A DNA stretch of 64,000 bases from Rothia gullae (GCF_024294905.1 NZ_JANCOC010000002.1:62001-126000); one strand, 5' to 3'. Numbered from the stretch's first letter, positions 36,961-46,095 are shown. Numbers and translations: made by a program. The notes: generated by a model from the letters alone, not told the origin.

Positions 36961-39630
36961 CTACGCTACCGGGACCGGGTTGAGGTCACTGGGCTTACCC
37001 ACGGGAATCTTGGCACCGGTCACCAGAACGGTGTTGGACTCACCAGCTTCTGCCGCAGCAATTTCCTCGGGGGTTGCGGGGCGAATCTGCTCACGCTCCA
37101 GCACGTACAGGTGCGAACCCTCGTCGCTGCCGTTGGGCTCGTTGATGAAGGCACGGAAGCGGCGCAGGCGGCGCTCGTCGCGCAGGGTTGCTGCCCACTC
37201 GTCCTCGTAGGAGTCAACGTGACGCTGCATGTCGCGCTCCAGGTCCTCGCACACGCCCAGGGAGTCCTCAATGAGGACGGACTGCAGGTGTGCCAGACCG
37301 TCACCGTGCTCCTCATCCAGATCCTCGAGCCAGCGAGCGGTACGCTGCAGCTTGTCTGCGGTACGGATGTAGTACATCAGGTAGCGGTCAATGTAGCGGA
37401 CGATGTCCTCACTGGAGGCGTCCTTGACGAAGAGGCGACCGTGAGCGGGGTTTGCACCACCGTTACCACCCAGGTACAGGTTCCAGCCGTTGGTGGTTGC
37501 AATCAGACCAACGTCCTTGCCCTGTGCCTCGGCACATTCACGGTTACAGCCGGAAACGCCGAACTTGAACTTGTGCGGGGAGCGCAGACCACGGTAACGG
37601 TTCTCCAGCTGGATTGCCATGCCGGTAGAGTCCTGAACACCGAAGCGGCACCAGGTCGAACCCATGCAGGACTTGACGTTACGCAGGGACTTACCGTATG
37701 CCTGACCGGATTCGAAGCCGGCATCCACCAGGCGCTCCCAAATGTAGGGCAGCTGCTCCAGGCGAGCGCCGAACATACCGATACGCTGAGCACCGGTGAT
37801 CTTCACGTACAGACCGAACTCTTCAGCGACCTCTGCGATGACGCCCAGCTTCTTAGCGGGAATCTCACCTGCGGGAATACGCGGAACGACGGAGTAGGTA
37901 CCGTTCTTCTGCATGTTTGCCAGCGCACGGTCGTTGGTCTCCTGAATACCACCGCGGCCTGCGTCCAGGACGTAGGAGTTGCGGAAGGAGGAGAGAATCG
38001 ACGCAACGGTCGGCTTACAGATAGCACAGCCATCGCCACCGCGGCCGAAGCGTGCCAGCACAGTGTCGAAGTCGTCCAAGTTGGTCAGGCGCACAGCCTC
38101 AGCCAGCTCTGCACGTGAGAAGTCGAAGTGCTCACACAGTGCCTTGGAGACGGTCAGACCCATCTTCTTCATCTGCTGTTCCAGAGTCTTCTGCAGCATC
38201 GGAACACAGGAACCACACTGGGTGCCTGCGGTGGTGCAGGACTTCAGGGATGCAACATCGTGGTTGCCGGCAACGATAGCCTCGCGGACAGCACCGAAGC
38301 TGATGTTGTTGCAGGAACACAGGATTGCGTCGTCGGGCAGTTCGGTGTCGGGGATGCCGTCGCCGCCGCCAGCTGCGGTCAGGTAAACGTTCGGCTCAGC
38401 GGGCAGTTCGCGGCCAAGCAGGGGCTTGAGGGAGTCGAAGGGAGCGGTGTCACCGACGAACACGCCACCGAGCAGGGTCTTTGCATCGCCGCTGGTCACA
38501 ATCTTCTGGTACATACCGCGTGCGGGGTCTGCGAACAGAACCTCGAGGCAACCTTCGGTGGTGCCGCGGCGGTCACCGAAGCCAGCCACCTGAACGCCGG
38601 AGAACTTCAGTTTGGTTGCGATGTCGAACTCTTCAACCTGAGCTTCTTCGTTGTCGTTGAGCAGGTTAGCTGCCACAGCGTCAGCCATAGCGTTAGCCGG
38701 CGCGACCAGACCCCAGGTGCGGCCCAGTACGCAGGCGACCTCACCGATAGCCCAAATGTGCTCGTCGGAGGTGTGGCATGCGTCGTTGACGAGAATACCT
38801 CCGCGCTCGCCCAGTGCCAGGTCAGCGTCGCGTGCCAGCTCGTCGTTAGCGCGAATACCGGCGCCAAAGACCACCATGTCGGCGGGCAGGGTGCGGATCT
38901 CAGCGTCCTCAGAGGGAGAATCTGCGATGGAGACGGAGATGACGTTGCCGTCAGCGTCCTTGTTGATACCGGAGATGTACACGCCGGTCTCAATCTCAAT
39001 GCCGGTTGCCTTAATCTGGGCGTTCACGGCGTAACCGCCGCCCTGGTCAACCTCAACGGAAAGCAACCAGGGAGCTACGTCCAGGATGGTGGGCTCTGCA
39101 CCCAGGTCTTTCAGACCCTCAGCTGCTTCGAGGCCGAGCAGACCGCCACCGACGACGATACTGCGGGGCGCGCGACCGAGGGTGGACTGCAGGCGCTTGA
39201 CCTCGGAGACCATGTTCTTCACGTCATCGATGGTGCGGAAGACGTGTGCGGCGTCCGAGTTAAGAATGGGGATGCGAACCGCGCGGGAACCGGTTGCGAA
39301 GACCAGCACGTCGTAGGGGTACTCGTTGCCCTCGGTGTCGATGACGACGCGGCGGGTGCGGTCAACCTTCTCTGCGTGGCAGTTGTTGACCAGGTTGATG
39401 TTCTCTGCATTCCACAGTTCGGGGTCACCGAGGGTCAGGTCTTTCTCGGTGTCCTTGAAAATCTGCTCGATAGCAACGCGGTCGTAGGGGATGTAGGGCT
39501 CATCGTTGAGGACGGTGACGGTGTCCGTCGCGCGACCTGCAGCTTCAGCGCCTTCGTGGTATGCGCGTACGAATCGCCACGCTGCGGGGCCTGCGCCGAC
39601 AACGAGAATGTTGCGGGGAGTGTGCGACAT
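36961..39630 (-). CDS. nirB: NADH-dependent nitrite reductase, large subunit
   Basis: 889 aa. Order of domains: FAD/NAD(P)-binding reductase (1-330, starting with NILVVGAGPAAWRFV), a BFD-like [2Fe-2S] region with CSCNN and CGSC (about 435-500), and a second Cys cluster CAICKP near 540. The sirohaem/[4Fe-4S] nitrite reductase domains follow, with CMGSTWC and SGCNRECA supplying the four cluster Cys. It reduces nitrite to ammonium with NirD. The ATG follows AGGAAGGAAAATCC. cobA follows directly; nirD is divergent rather than in the usual nirBD order. Confidence 0.95.
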   Translation of the reverse strand: MSHTPRNILVVGAGPAAWRFVRAYHEGAEAAGRATDTVTVLNDEPYIPYDRVAIEQIFKDTEKDLTLGDPELWNAENINLVNNCHAEKVDRTRRVVIDTEGNEYPYDVLVFATGSRAVRIPILNSDAAHVFRTIDDVKNMVSEVKRLQSTLGRAPRSIVVGGGLLGLEAAEGLKDLGAEPTILDVAPWLLSVEVDQGGGYAVNAQIKATGIEIETGVYISGINKDADGNVISVSIADSPSEDAEIRTLPADMVVFGAGIRANDELARDADLALGERGGILVNDACHTSDEHIWAIGEVACVLGRTWGLVAPANAMADAVAANLLNDNEEAQVEEFDIATKLKFSGVQVAGFGDRRGTTEGCLEVLFADPARGMYQKIVTSGDAKTLLGGVFVGDTAPFDSLKPLLGRELPAEPNVYLTAAGGGDGIPDTELPDDAILCSCNNISFGAVREAIVAGNHDVASLKSCTTAGTQCGSCVPMLQKTLEQQMKKMGLTVSKALCEHFDFSRAELAEAVRLTNLDDFDTVLARFGRGGDGCAICKPTVASILSSFRNSYVLDAGRGGIQETNDRALANMQKNGTYSVVPRIPAGEIPAKKLGVIAEVAEEFGLYVKITGAQRIGMFGARLEQLPYIWERLVDAGFESGQAYGKSLRNVKSCMGSTWCRFGVQDSTGMAIQLENRYRGLRSPHKFKFGVSGCNRECAEAQGKDVGLIATTNGWNLYLGGNGGANPAHGRLFVKDASSEDIVRYIDRYLMYYIRTADKLQRTARWLEDLDEEHGDGLAHLQSVLIEDSLGVCEDLERDMQRHVDSYEDEWAATLRDERRLRRFRAFINEPNGSDEGSHLYVLEREQIRPATPEEIAAAEAGESNTVLVTGAKIPVGKPSDLNPVPVA

Positions 39631-40174
39631 GGATTTTCCTTCCTAGTTGTAATGCAGGTAGTTCATGGCACGTTCCTACTCTCGATGCGCGGTGGTGGCG
39701 TGCCTTCGGTGGGAACTCCTAGTTTCCCGGTTTTGGGCTCGTACCGGTGCGTACCGGATAGTTGAGGCGCCCGCTTCTTTAGAATGCATATGAGAATTAT
39801 GAAACACTTTTATGTGGGATTGTGTTGTTTTCTCCAGGCAGTCAAAAGGCGTTTTTAACTACGACTTTTATCGTACACGTTCTCAGGTACCTCAGGCGTC
39901 GAAAATTGGTATTTTTTGGGAAAAATTTTCTAAAAAATCCGCGGAATACCGGGCTAGAATAGGGCACTCTTACCTTAACGGCGCTTAATTTAGGTAAGGC
40001 TAATCTACAAAAATCGGGCTTAAGTTTTAGGGTGAAAATAACCTTTAGAGCCGTCCGCGCGCCCCATTTCCAAATGTGGGTTTCATAAGGTAAACTCCAA
40101 ACAAAGAACACACGAACCGCTATTGTATCCTGCACCCCGCGCGGCGCAGACCACCACTTCGAAAGGAAACCCCC
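39631..40174. other. divergent nirB/nirD regulatory region
   Basis: 544 AT-rich bases without a supportable gene, between two divergent genes of one enzyme. It must hold both promoters. The iron box at 39990-40008 is the only recognised site; no clear FNR/NarL or GlnR site was found by eye. Confidence 0.6.
39990..40008. promoter_or_regulatory. DtxR/IdeR-type iron box between nirB and nirD
   Basis: TTAGGTAAGGCTAATCTAC agrees at 17 of 19 positions with TWAGGTWAGSCTWACCTWA (exceptions at positions 15 and 19). It lies 166 bases before nirD and about 360 before nirB. DtxR/IdeR-family proteins bind such sites when iron is replete. Confidence 0.65.
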
Positions 40175-40501
40175 ATGGCTGAAAACTGGGTACGCATCTG
40201 CGCCGAATCTGACCTCGAAGAAAACTGGGGTGAAGTCGCCCTGATCGACGGCTACCAGTACGCCATCTACAAGACCAAGCACGGCATCTTCGCCGGCGAC
40301 CACCTCGACCCGCACAGCCAGGCACTGGTCCTCGCACGCGGCATCATCGGCGAGAAGAACGGCAACCCCACCATCACCTCCCCCCTCTACAAGGAGGTCT
40401 ACGACCTGACCACCGGCGAGTGCCTCTCCGACCCCTCCTACTCCATCAAGGTCTACCCCGTAGAGGTCCGCGACGGCGACGTCTACCTCAAGACCGCCTA
40501 A
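40175..40501 (+). CDS. nirD: nitrite reductase small subunit
   Basis: 108 aa, Rieske-like NirD fold. It starts MAENWVRICAESDLEENWG and ends with KVYPVEVRDGDVYLK, typical of NirD. As in other NirD proteins the Cys/His ligands of true Rieske clusters are missing, so it is structural rather than redox-active. It partners NirB, encoded on the opposite strand 544 bases away. GAAAGGAA precedes the ATG and a strong terminator follows. Confidence 0.93.
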   Translation: MAENWVRICAESDLEENWGEVALIDGYQYAIYKTKHGIFAGDHLDPHSQALVLARGIIGEKNGNPTITSPLYKEVYDLTTGECLSDPSYSIKVYPVEVRDGDVYLKTA

Positions 40502-40539
40502 GCACTCAGCCGCCTACGGCTCTCAAAAACAGCAACACA

Positions 40540-40573
40540 AAAAACCTCGGGAACATAACGTCCCGAGGTTTTT
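40540..40573. terminator. nirD terminator, also facing the chelatase gene
   Basis: AAAAACCTCGGGA and TCCCGAGGTTTTT form a perfect 13-bp stem with an 8-base loop. Symmetric A and T runs make it bidirectional for the convergent gene at 40643. Confidence 0.9.
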
Positions 40574-40642
40574 GTACAGATTTTTAGAAGCCGCCTCATC
40601 AGGTGAGTGAACAGCGAGCGCACTAGCCTGATTTTAAGTCAT

Positions 40643-41383
40643 CTAGGCAGCGTCCAGCTGCGCAATAGCCGCATCCATGCGGTCAATAAAGCACTCCGCC
40701 ACCACGGCAGCAGAAGCACCACCCTGCGCGTTCACCAGCGGCGCGGCAACCTTCACCGGCACACCGGTCGACTCAGCATCACGGCGCATCTTACCGGAGA
40801 AGAACCCCTCCGCCAGCAGGTAGGTTGCAGCAAACTTAGGCTGATGCTCAGCAACGACCTCGTGAAACTTCGGATCAATCGCGGCAACGAAGCCGTGATG
40901 CACCGGGGTGTTCAGTTCCTCAGCCAGTAGCTCAGCGGCACGGCTCATGTCCGCACGACCATCAGCACGAGAAGAGCCCGCGGCTCCCTGCACAACAGGG
41001 CCGTCGCCGGGAGTCCAACCAGCCTCTTCCAGGCGGGCGCGGGTCAGTGCGGCAAGGCGCGCATCCGGGCCCAGAGACTCGCCAATACTAATACGCTCAA
41101 TACCGCTATTGCGTGCGGCACGACGCAAATCCACCTGAGTGTGAAAACCGGTCGACAGCAGAATCGGCACGATCACGCAGGGCTCATCATTGGGCAGAGA
41201 GGCTGCGGCATCATCAACGCTGGGAGATTCCACATCCACATATGCGGCGTGGACACGGTACTCTACACCGTCGTTACGCTGGGCAAGCAGGAACTTGATC
41301 TGCTCACGAATCAGCGTAATAGCCTCGCGACCGGCGACCGAGTCGGTGCCGTGCGAGGTCGCGATCACATTCAGAATAGTCAT
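40643..41383 (-). CDS. sirohydrochlorin chelatase-like protein (CbiX/SirB family)
   Basis: 246 aa from the ATG at 41383. It has two CbiX-like halves: ATSHGTDS near the start supplies the metal-site His, then VIVPILLSTGFHTQVDL with the second His near residue 80, and the repeat half with HHGFVAAIDP and ATYLLAEGFFSGKM. The family inserts iron or cobalt into sirohydrochlorin; beside nirB, cobA and nirD the likely product is sirohaem. It is convergent with nirD and upstream of nothing else, with the htaA-type gene ending 25 bases or so beyond a terminator on its other side. Confidence 0.87.
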   Translation of the reverse strand: MTILNVIATSHGTDSVAGREAITLIREQIKFLLAQRNDGVEYRVHAAYVDVESPSVDDAAASLPNDEPCVIVPILLSTGFHTQVDLRRAARNSGIERISIGESLGPDARLAALTRARLEEAGWTPGDGPVVQGAAGSSRADGRADMSRAAELLAEELNTPVHHGFVAAIDPKFHEVVAEHQPKFAATYLLAEGFFSGKMRRDAESTGVPVKVAAPLVNAQGGASAAVVAECFIDRMDAAIAQLDAA

Positions 41384-41402
41384 ATTTCCATTGTATGAAA
41401 GG

Positions 41403-41450
41403 AACACCCCGCTTCCACACTCATGAACACGAGTGACGAAGCGGGGTGTT
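41403..41450 (-). terminator. terminator of the HtaA-domain gene
   Basis: AACACCCCGCTTC/GAAGCGGGGTGTT with inner CACTC/GAGTG. It sits 16 bases beyond the stop of the gene at 41467. Confidence 0.85.
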
Positions 41451-41466
41451 GCACAAAGGCTAAATC

Positions 41467-44061
41467 TTAGCTCTTGCGACGGCGTGCCACAACCAGTGCG
41501 GTGCCTGCAACCAGGGTGATAGTACCAGCCGCTACGGCGAAGATAGCGCCAGATGCGCCGGTCTGCGCCAGTTTCGAGGAGGAGCTACCGGAGGTCGAGG
41601 AACCACCATTGGAGGAACCGCCGTTGGAGCCGCTCCCACCCAAGTTGTCGGAGGCGCCGGAACCAGCATCAGAATCACCGTTGGAGCCGCCCTTGTGACC
41701 GGCTGCGTTCTGGTCAGCGGTGCTGCTCTCAGAAGCGGAAGCGCTTGCGGATGCAGACTCGCTCGCGGACGCGGATGCGCTCGCGGATGCAGACTCGCTA
41801 GCCGATGCGGTCGCCGATGCGCTGCTGGAGCTGCTTGCGGAGCTCGATGCGCTCACAGAAGCACTCGAAGAAGCAGACGCGCTAGCGGATGCGGACTTGC
41901 TCACCGAGGGGGTCACTGCGGGAACGCTCGGAACTGCAGTCGGGGATACGCTCACCGATGCGCTCGGGGTTGCAGAAGCACTCGGGGCTACAGAAGGAGC
42001 CACGGATGCGGTCGGCAGAGACGGCGAGGTGGGTTCTGCAGTCTTGGTGGGCTCAGCGCTCGGCTCAGCAGACTTAGTGGGCTCAGCGGTGGGAGCAACA
42101 GTCGGCTCAGCGGTCGGCTCAGCGGTCGGCTCAGCGGTCGGAGCAACAGTCGGCTCTGCAGTCACGGTAGGCTCAGCAGAAGGCGCGACAGTCGGCTCAG
42201 CGGTGGGAGCAACAGTCGGCTCAGCAGACTTGGTGGGCTCGGGTGCCGGGGTCGGTGCCGAGTTCGCTGCCAGGCGGTTCAGCCACAGCTGATCGTCGTA
42301 GGTGGTCGGGTTCTCGAAGCTGGTCGGGTAGATAATATCGCCGTTGGGCAGTTCGAGAGCGTTGTAGCCGCCGCTCTTGTCGGTCTTGCGCATCGAGGAG
42401 AGCACCACCTCGTTCACCTTGTTCAGGGTGTCATCCATGAACACCAGGCGGGAGCCGGAGGCGTCCACCACAACCACGTTACCCGCGCGGGTCAGGAACA
42501 TGGTGGCAACCTCGGTCTTCTCGAAGCCCTCAAGAGTTGCGGACTCGCGGACCACGCTGAAAGTGCCGTTCTCGTACTTGAGGATCTGCACCTTACCGCC
42601 GTACCAGTTGTTCCAACGGTAAATGTAGCCCTTGGGGCTGACCAGGGTCGAGGGCAGGGCGGTGTCGTAGCCTGCGGGCGAGGAGTTCGGCACCAGGGAC
42701 ACGCCGTTGCTGCTCATGTGCAGCAGGTGGCCCTTCTGAACAACCTTTTCGCCGGATGCATCGTAGATGGAAGTCGACGGTGCGTAAACGAAGCTGCCGT
42801 CGGGCAGCGGTGCGAGGGTCACGGTGTTATTGGAGAACGAGTCGCCGTAGTACTCGTCGAGCGAGTATGCGTTCACAACCTGCGGGTCGATAGAGTCGGG
42901 CTTCGGCAGAGCCTGCGAGGTTGCCTTGCCGGATGCGTCGATGATGGTCAGCTTGCCGCCACCATGGCCGTCAATGCTGACGATGCCCCAGGTGTTGTTG
43001 GCGGGGTTGTAGCCGATTGCCTTGACGGTGTTGGCACCGAGATCAACGTCGGAGTAGACGCCGGAGGAGACGAGCTTACCCTCAGCGGTCACGGTGTACA
43101 GCTCAGGCTTGTTGCTTTCACTGCCGATGACGAGCATGCGGTTGCCGTCAGCGTCCACAGCGAAAACGCCCTTATTTGCCTTCAGGACGCCGGTGTCGGT
43201 CATCTTCAGGTTGGAGCTGTTCAGCACGGTGTAGGTGGTGTCGCCGCTGAAGCTCGGGGGTGCCACGTGCACGATGTGGTTCTGACCCAGACGTGCGGTG
43301 TTCTGGGGCTGGTTCACGCCCGCGCCGATGTTGTAGGACTCAGCGACGCTGTAGGCGCTCTTGGGGGTGTTAGCTGCGCTACCGTTGTAGGAGATGCTCA
43401 GCGGGTCGAGGCTGGCGCCTTCGTTGTAGAAGTCGGAGAAGGCGTGGTTACCGTCGGCGGTTAGGTTCGCGGAGATGCCGCTGATGCTGACCACGCCGCC
43501 CTTCTCGCTCTGCTTGGCGGTGCCGGTGCTCAGGGTCGCCATCTTGACTTCCGCGGGGCCCTCGAACTTGCCGGAGGCGTAGTTCTTGGTGCGCACGGTC
43601 ATGTAGAGGGAGCCGGTGCCGTCAGCGAGGTTCAGTTCCACACGGGGGTTGGAGAAGGTGAGGTTCAGGGCACAGCCGGTTTCGGGGTCCTGACCTTCAG
43701 CGCAGTGGCCGGTGAACCAGAGGCGGCCGGCAGCCTGCAGAGTGACCTGCTTGCCGTCTTCAGAGATGGTGGTGGAGGTCGGGGTGAAGGTGAACTGCTT
43801 TGCGGTTGCGTCCCAGGCTGCGCCGTCGGTCATTTCGCGGGGCATACCGTTGTAGGACAGGAAGGAGGCGCGCACGCCCCATCCGAAGGATGCGCCGGCA
43901 GTTGCCTGGTCGCCTGCTGCGACGTTCTGTGCGGCAACGTTCTGGGCAGCGATATTAATGTTCTCGGCGAGAACGGGTGCCAGGGGCAGAGTGACGGCGC
44001 CAGCGACGGCGAGGGCGCAGGCTCCCTTGGAGAAGCGGGTGCCAGATGTGAAAATCTTCAT
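41467..44061 (-). CDS. cell-wall-anchored HtaA-domain haem-binding protein
   Basis: 864 aa. A signal peptide ends near residue 32 (PLAPVLA). An HtaA domain follows (about 57-240), recognised by FGWGVRASFLSYNG, FTFTP and LWFTGHC; HtaA domains bind haem at the surface of corynebacteria. Residues 250-600 show repeated strands with DG/NG turns (VVDASGSRLVFMDD, PDGSFVYAP), suggesting a beta-propeller. Then come Pro/Thr/Glu/Ala repeats, a Ser/Ala run, and a sorting signal: LAQTG at 831-835, a hydrophobic stretch and RRRKS. LAXTG is the class E sortase motif. Likely role: haem capture or display on the wall. No haem transporter (hmuTUV) is adjacent. Confidence 0.88.
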   Translation of the reverse strand: MKIFTSGTRFSKGACALAVAGAVTLPLAPVLAENINIAAQNVAAQNVAAGDQATAGASFGWGVRASFLSYNGMPREMTDGAAWDATAKQFTFTPTSTTISEDGKQVTLQAAGRLWFTGHCAEGQDPETGCALNLTFSNPRVELNLADGTGSLYMTVRTKNYASGKFEGPAEVKMATLSTGTAKQSEKGGVVSISGISANLTADGNHAFSDFYNEGASLDPLSISYNGSAANTPKSAYSVAESYNIGAGVNQPQNTARLGQNHIVHVAPPSFSGDTTYTVLNSSNLKMTDTGVLKANKGVFAVDADGNRMLVIGSESNKPELYTVTAEGKLVSSGVYSDVDLGANTVKAIGYNPANNTWGIVSIDGHGGGKLTIIDASGKATSQALPKPDSIDPQVVNAYSLDEYYGDSFSNNTVTLAPLPDGSFVYAPSTSIYDASGEKVVQKGHLLHMSSNGVSLVPNSSPAGYDTALPSTLVSPKGYIYRWNNWYGGKVQILKYENGTFSVVRESATLEGFEKTEVATMFLTRAGNVVVVDASGSRLVFMDDTLNKVNEVVLSSMRKTDKSGGYNALELPNGDIIYPTSFENPTTYDDQLWLNRLAANSAPTPAPEPTKSAEPTVAPTAEPTVAPSAEPTVTAEPTVAPTAEPTAEPTAEPTVAPTAEPTKSAEPSAEPTKTAEPTSPSLPTASVAPSVAPSASATPSASVSVSPTAVPSVPAVTPSVSKSASASASASSSASVSASSSASSSSSASATASASESASASASASASESASASASASESSTADQNAAGHKGGSNGDSDAGSGASDNLGGSGSNGGSSNGGSSTSGSSSSKLAQTGASGAIFAVAAGTITLVAGTALVVARRRKS
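41705..42255 (-). repeat. repeat-rich wall-spanning region of the HtaA protein
   Basis: Near-perfect short DNA repeats encode AEPTVAPT units (42040-42250) and a Ser/Ala run (41715-41900). Such repeats can change copy number by slippage and so vary the length of the stalk between strains. Confidence 0.8.
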
Positions 44062-44088
44062 TGGTGTGTATCCATACTATCGACATTG

Positions 44089-44107
44089 TTAGGACAGGCT
44101 TACTATA
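44089..44107. promoter_or_regulatory. weak iron-box-like site before the HtaA gene
   Basis: TTAGGACAGGCTTACTATA (minus strand TATAGTAAGCCTGTCCTAA) matches about 14 of 19 positions of the DtxR/IdeR box and lies 27 bases upstream of the start. Two GTCGATA words flank it. Confidence 0.4.
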
Positions 44108-44244
44108 TCGACAGTGTGTACATTTCTCAACATCAGAGTCCAAGAAACCATTTTGTTACAGCGCAAAATATCCCGCACCGCCTGCATAAATACCCTCGCG
44201 TGCCAACAGTTGCGCTCCGCCAAGGCAGAGAGCTGAGACGGCGC

Positions 44245-44465
44245 CTACTCCCCTAGTGTACTGTCAGTCAGAACGATGACGTACACAACTTCTTTTTCCT
44301 TGACGAGGCTCATCAGGAGGCTATACTCGCCCCGTTCTCCTCCTCGGATACCTGCGGGTTCTCAACAATAGAACCGCCATATTCGCCAGTAGCGGCGTAG
44401 AAGTCGATGTCTACCAGAATATCTGTTGCCATCAACTCTTCAGGGAGTCCGTTCCACCGCAGCAT
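44245..44465 (-). CDS. two overlapping small ORFs, possibly one broken gene
   Basis: ATG 44465, preceded by AAGGGG, reads 50 codons (from MLRWNGLPEELMATDILVDI) to TGA 44313. Its stop overlaps an ATG in TGATG that reads 22 more codons (MSLVKEKEVVYVIVLTDSTL then GE) to 44245. The second peptide looks like the end of a beta-strand domain, so a single gene broken by a frameshift is as likely as two tiny coupled genes. No family is recognised. Confidence 0.35.
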
Positions 44466-44853
44466 CGTTACCGCCCCTTAAGTTGAGGCTTAATGCGGAC
44501 CAGTCCGGGAATTTTACGCCCATCTACTAACATGCGAGGGCATACAACCCTATCTTTTGATTATGTTTGAAGAAAATATAGGGTGTTCTATAGGTGATTT
44601 CGACTCACCATTTTCACCCCAATAAACCTTAAAATCTCACGTACAACTTTATATTTCCCTCAAGCTCCCCTTTATACTCTTCCCCCGTCTCTCAACACCC
44701 CACGGGCACCTTGATGCATGCCTTCTATACACGCCGAGAACACAGAGAAACACCCCACCCGCATCCAGATAGGGAGCATCCAGATAGGGATGCGAGCGAG
44801 GCTACCAAAGTCAATGCCTCACTGAGGTTCAATCATCACGGAACCCTGCGAGC
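44466..44853. other. AT-rich intergenic region
   Basis: Almost 390 bases with no supported gene. It contains a perfect 15-bp tandem duplication, GCATCCAGATAGGGA, at 44761-44790, embedded in a hairpin CGCATCC/GGATGCG that may end the SDR transcript. Confidence 0.5.
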
Positions 44854-45654
44854 TTAGCTCTCCTTACGAATCACCTTGAACTGGCTCGGCTGCGCCACCG
44901 GGCGAATCGTAATGCGGTCAAGGTTCACGTGATGCGGAACGTTCAGAGCAAAGGTCACGGTCTGCGCCACGTCCTCTGCGGTCAGCGGCTTCTCAACACC
45001 CGCATAGACGCGCTCGGCGGCTTCCTTGGAACCTAGACGGTTCAGGGAGAACTCCTCGGTATGCACCATGCCCGGGCAGATCTCAATCACGCGCACATTA
45101 TGTTCCGTTTCTTCCAAGCGGAGCGCCTCCGTCAGGCCGCGAGCGCCGAACTTCGCGGCGTTGTATCCGGCACCGCCCTCGTAGCCGTGTTCCGCGGCGG
45201 TGGAGGTCAGGTTCAGGATTGTGCCGTGACCGTTCAGTCGCAGCGCCTCCGCGAAGACACGCACCATGTGCAGAATACCGAGCACATTCATCTGGTACAT
45301 CTTCAGATAATCGGCAGGCTTGCCGTCGGCAACCTTATCCACACCAATAGCACCACCGGCAATATTGACCAGGGCGTCAATAGTGCCCTGCTCCTCCAGG
45401 ATCTGCTCGGCAACAAAGCGGACGGAATGCTCATCGGTCACGTCGCAGGTCACCGGGTGAGCGCCGGTTTCCGCGTAGAGAGTGTAGAGGCGGTCGGTGC
45501 GGCGAGCCAGAGCATAGACGGTCCAGCCGCTTGCTACCAGCTGCTGTACGGTGGCTCGGCCAATACCGCTGGATGCGCCGGTCACCACGGCAACTTTGCC
45601 GTTGCCGGTATGGGGCAGGAAAGGAGATGCAGGAATATGGGTGTTCTCAGTCAT
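44854..45654 (-). CDS. short-chain dehydrogenase/reductase
   Basis: 266 aa, classical SDR. The cofactor motif TGASSGIG is at 25-32, NIAGG is the NNAG-type motif, a catalytic Ser lies in NLTSTAAEHGYEGG, and Tyr-x-x-x-Lys is YNAAK near 165-169. DV after VTC suggests binding of the adenine ring. The sequence resembles YdfG-like enzymes acting on small hydroxy acids or serine, but substrate cannot be read from sequence. The start has AGGA eight bases upstream. Monocistronic by position. Confidence 0.9.
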   Translation of the reverse strand: MTENTHIPASPFLPHTGNGKVAVVTGASSGIGRATVQQLVASGWTVYALARRTDRLYTLYAETGAHPVTCDVTDEHSVRFVAEQILEEQGTIDALVNIAGGAIGVDKVADGKPADYLKMYQMNVLGILHMVRVFAEALRLNGHGTILNLTSTAAEHGYEGGAGYNAAKFGARGLTEALRLEETEHNVRVIEICPGMVHTEEFSLNRLGSKEAAERVYAGVEKPLTAEDVAQTVTFALNVPHHVNLDRITIRPVAQPSQFKVIRKES

Positions 45655-45780
45655 ACTTTAATCCTAGTAGAGTGATGCCCGCGGGTGCTCTGTTCGAGCA
45701 GACTCGCGGGCATATATTTTGAAATTTTCGATAGTGAAATAGATGGCGGTACCACAACTGAGCGGCGCTCCGTCAGACTA

Positions 45781-46095
45781 CTACTTGCGGCGACGAGGCA
45801 GACCCCAACGGCTCCTACCACCGTCACGGAATCCGAGGCGGTGCTCAAAATACACGAACGAGCTACTACCAGTCTTCGTCGTGTCCGGAGGGACCGTACC
45901 CTCACGCGCCGACAACAGGTAAAGAACCGCGGCGCCGGGCATGAACACAAGCAGGGGCAACACGAACCGCATGCGCGCCTCGCCGTAGCCGCTACGCACC
46001 GTCAAATGCCAGAGGCACAACGCCATCAGCGTCAGGTGCAGTATCAGCAGAACGGTTTCAGGCGTACCCAAACCAAAAATACTCAGAGAACTCAT
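45781..46095 (-). CDS. small membrane protein, PLDc_N-like
   Basis: 104 aa; GAGGAG precedes the ATG. Two hydrophobic helices (about 10-32 and 43-62) joined by a short basic loop, then a polar Arg-rich C-terminus. The helix pair with LPLLVFMPGAAVLYLLS resembles the N-terminal membrane module of cardiolipin synthase/phospholipase D proteins (PLDc_N), often found as a stand-alone small protein. Function unknown. Confidence 0.55.
   Translation of the reverse strand: MSSLSIFGLGTPETVLLILHLTLMALCLWHLTVRSGYGEARMRFVLPLLVFMPGAAVLYLLSAREGTVPPDTTKTGSSSFVYFEHRLGFRDGGRSRWGLPRRRK

Noticed and set aside
36811-39765. plus-strand frames opposite nirB
   Set aside because: Shadow frames of a well-defined nitrite reductase gene.
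41695-43464. 589-codon frame opposite the HtaA gene
   Set aside because: It arises from the repeat region and biased codons; Arg/Gly/Cys-rich translation without a plausible start site.
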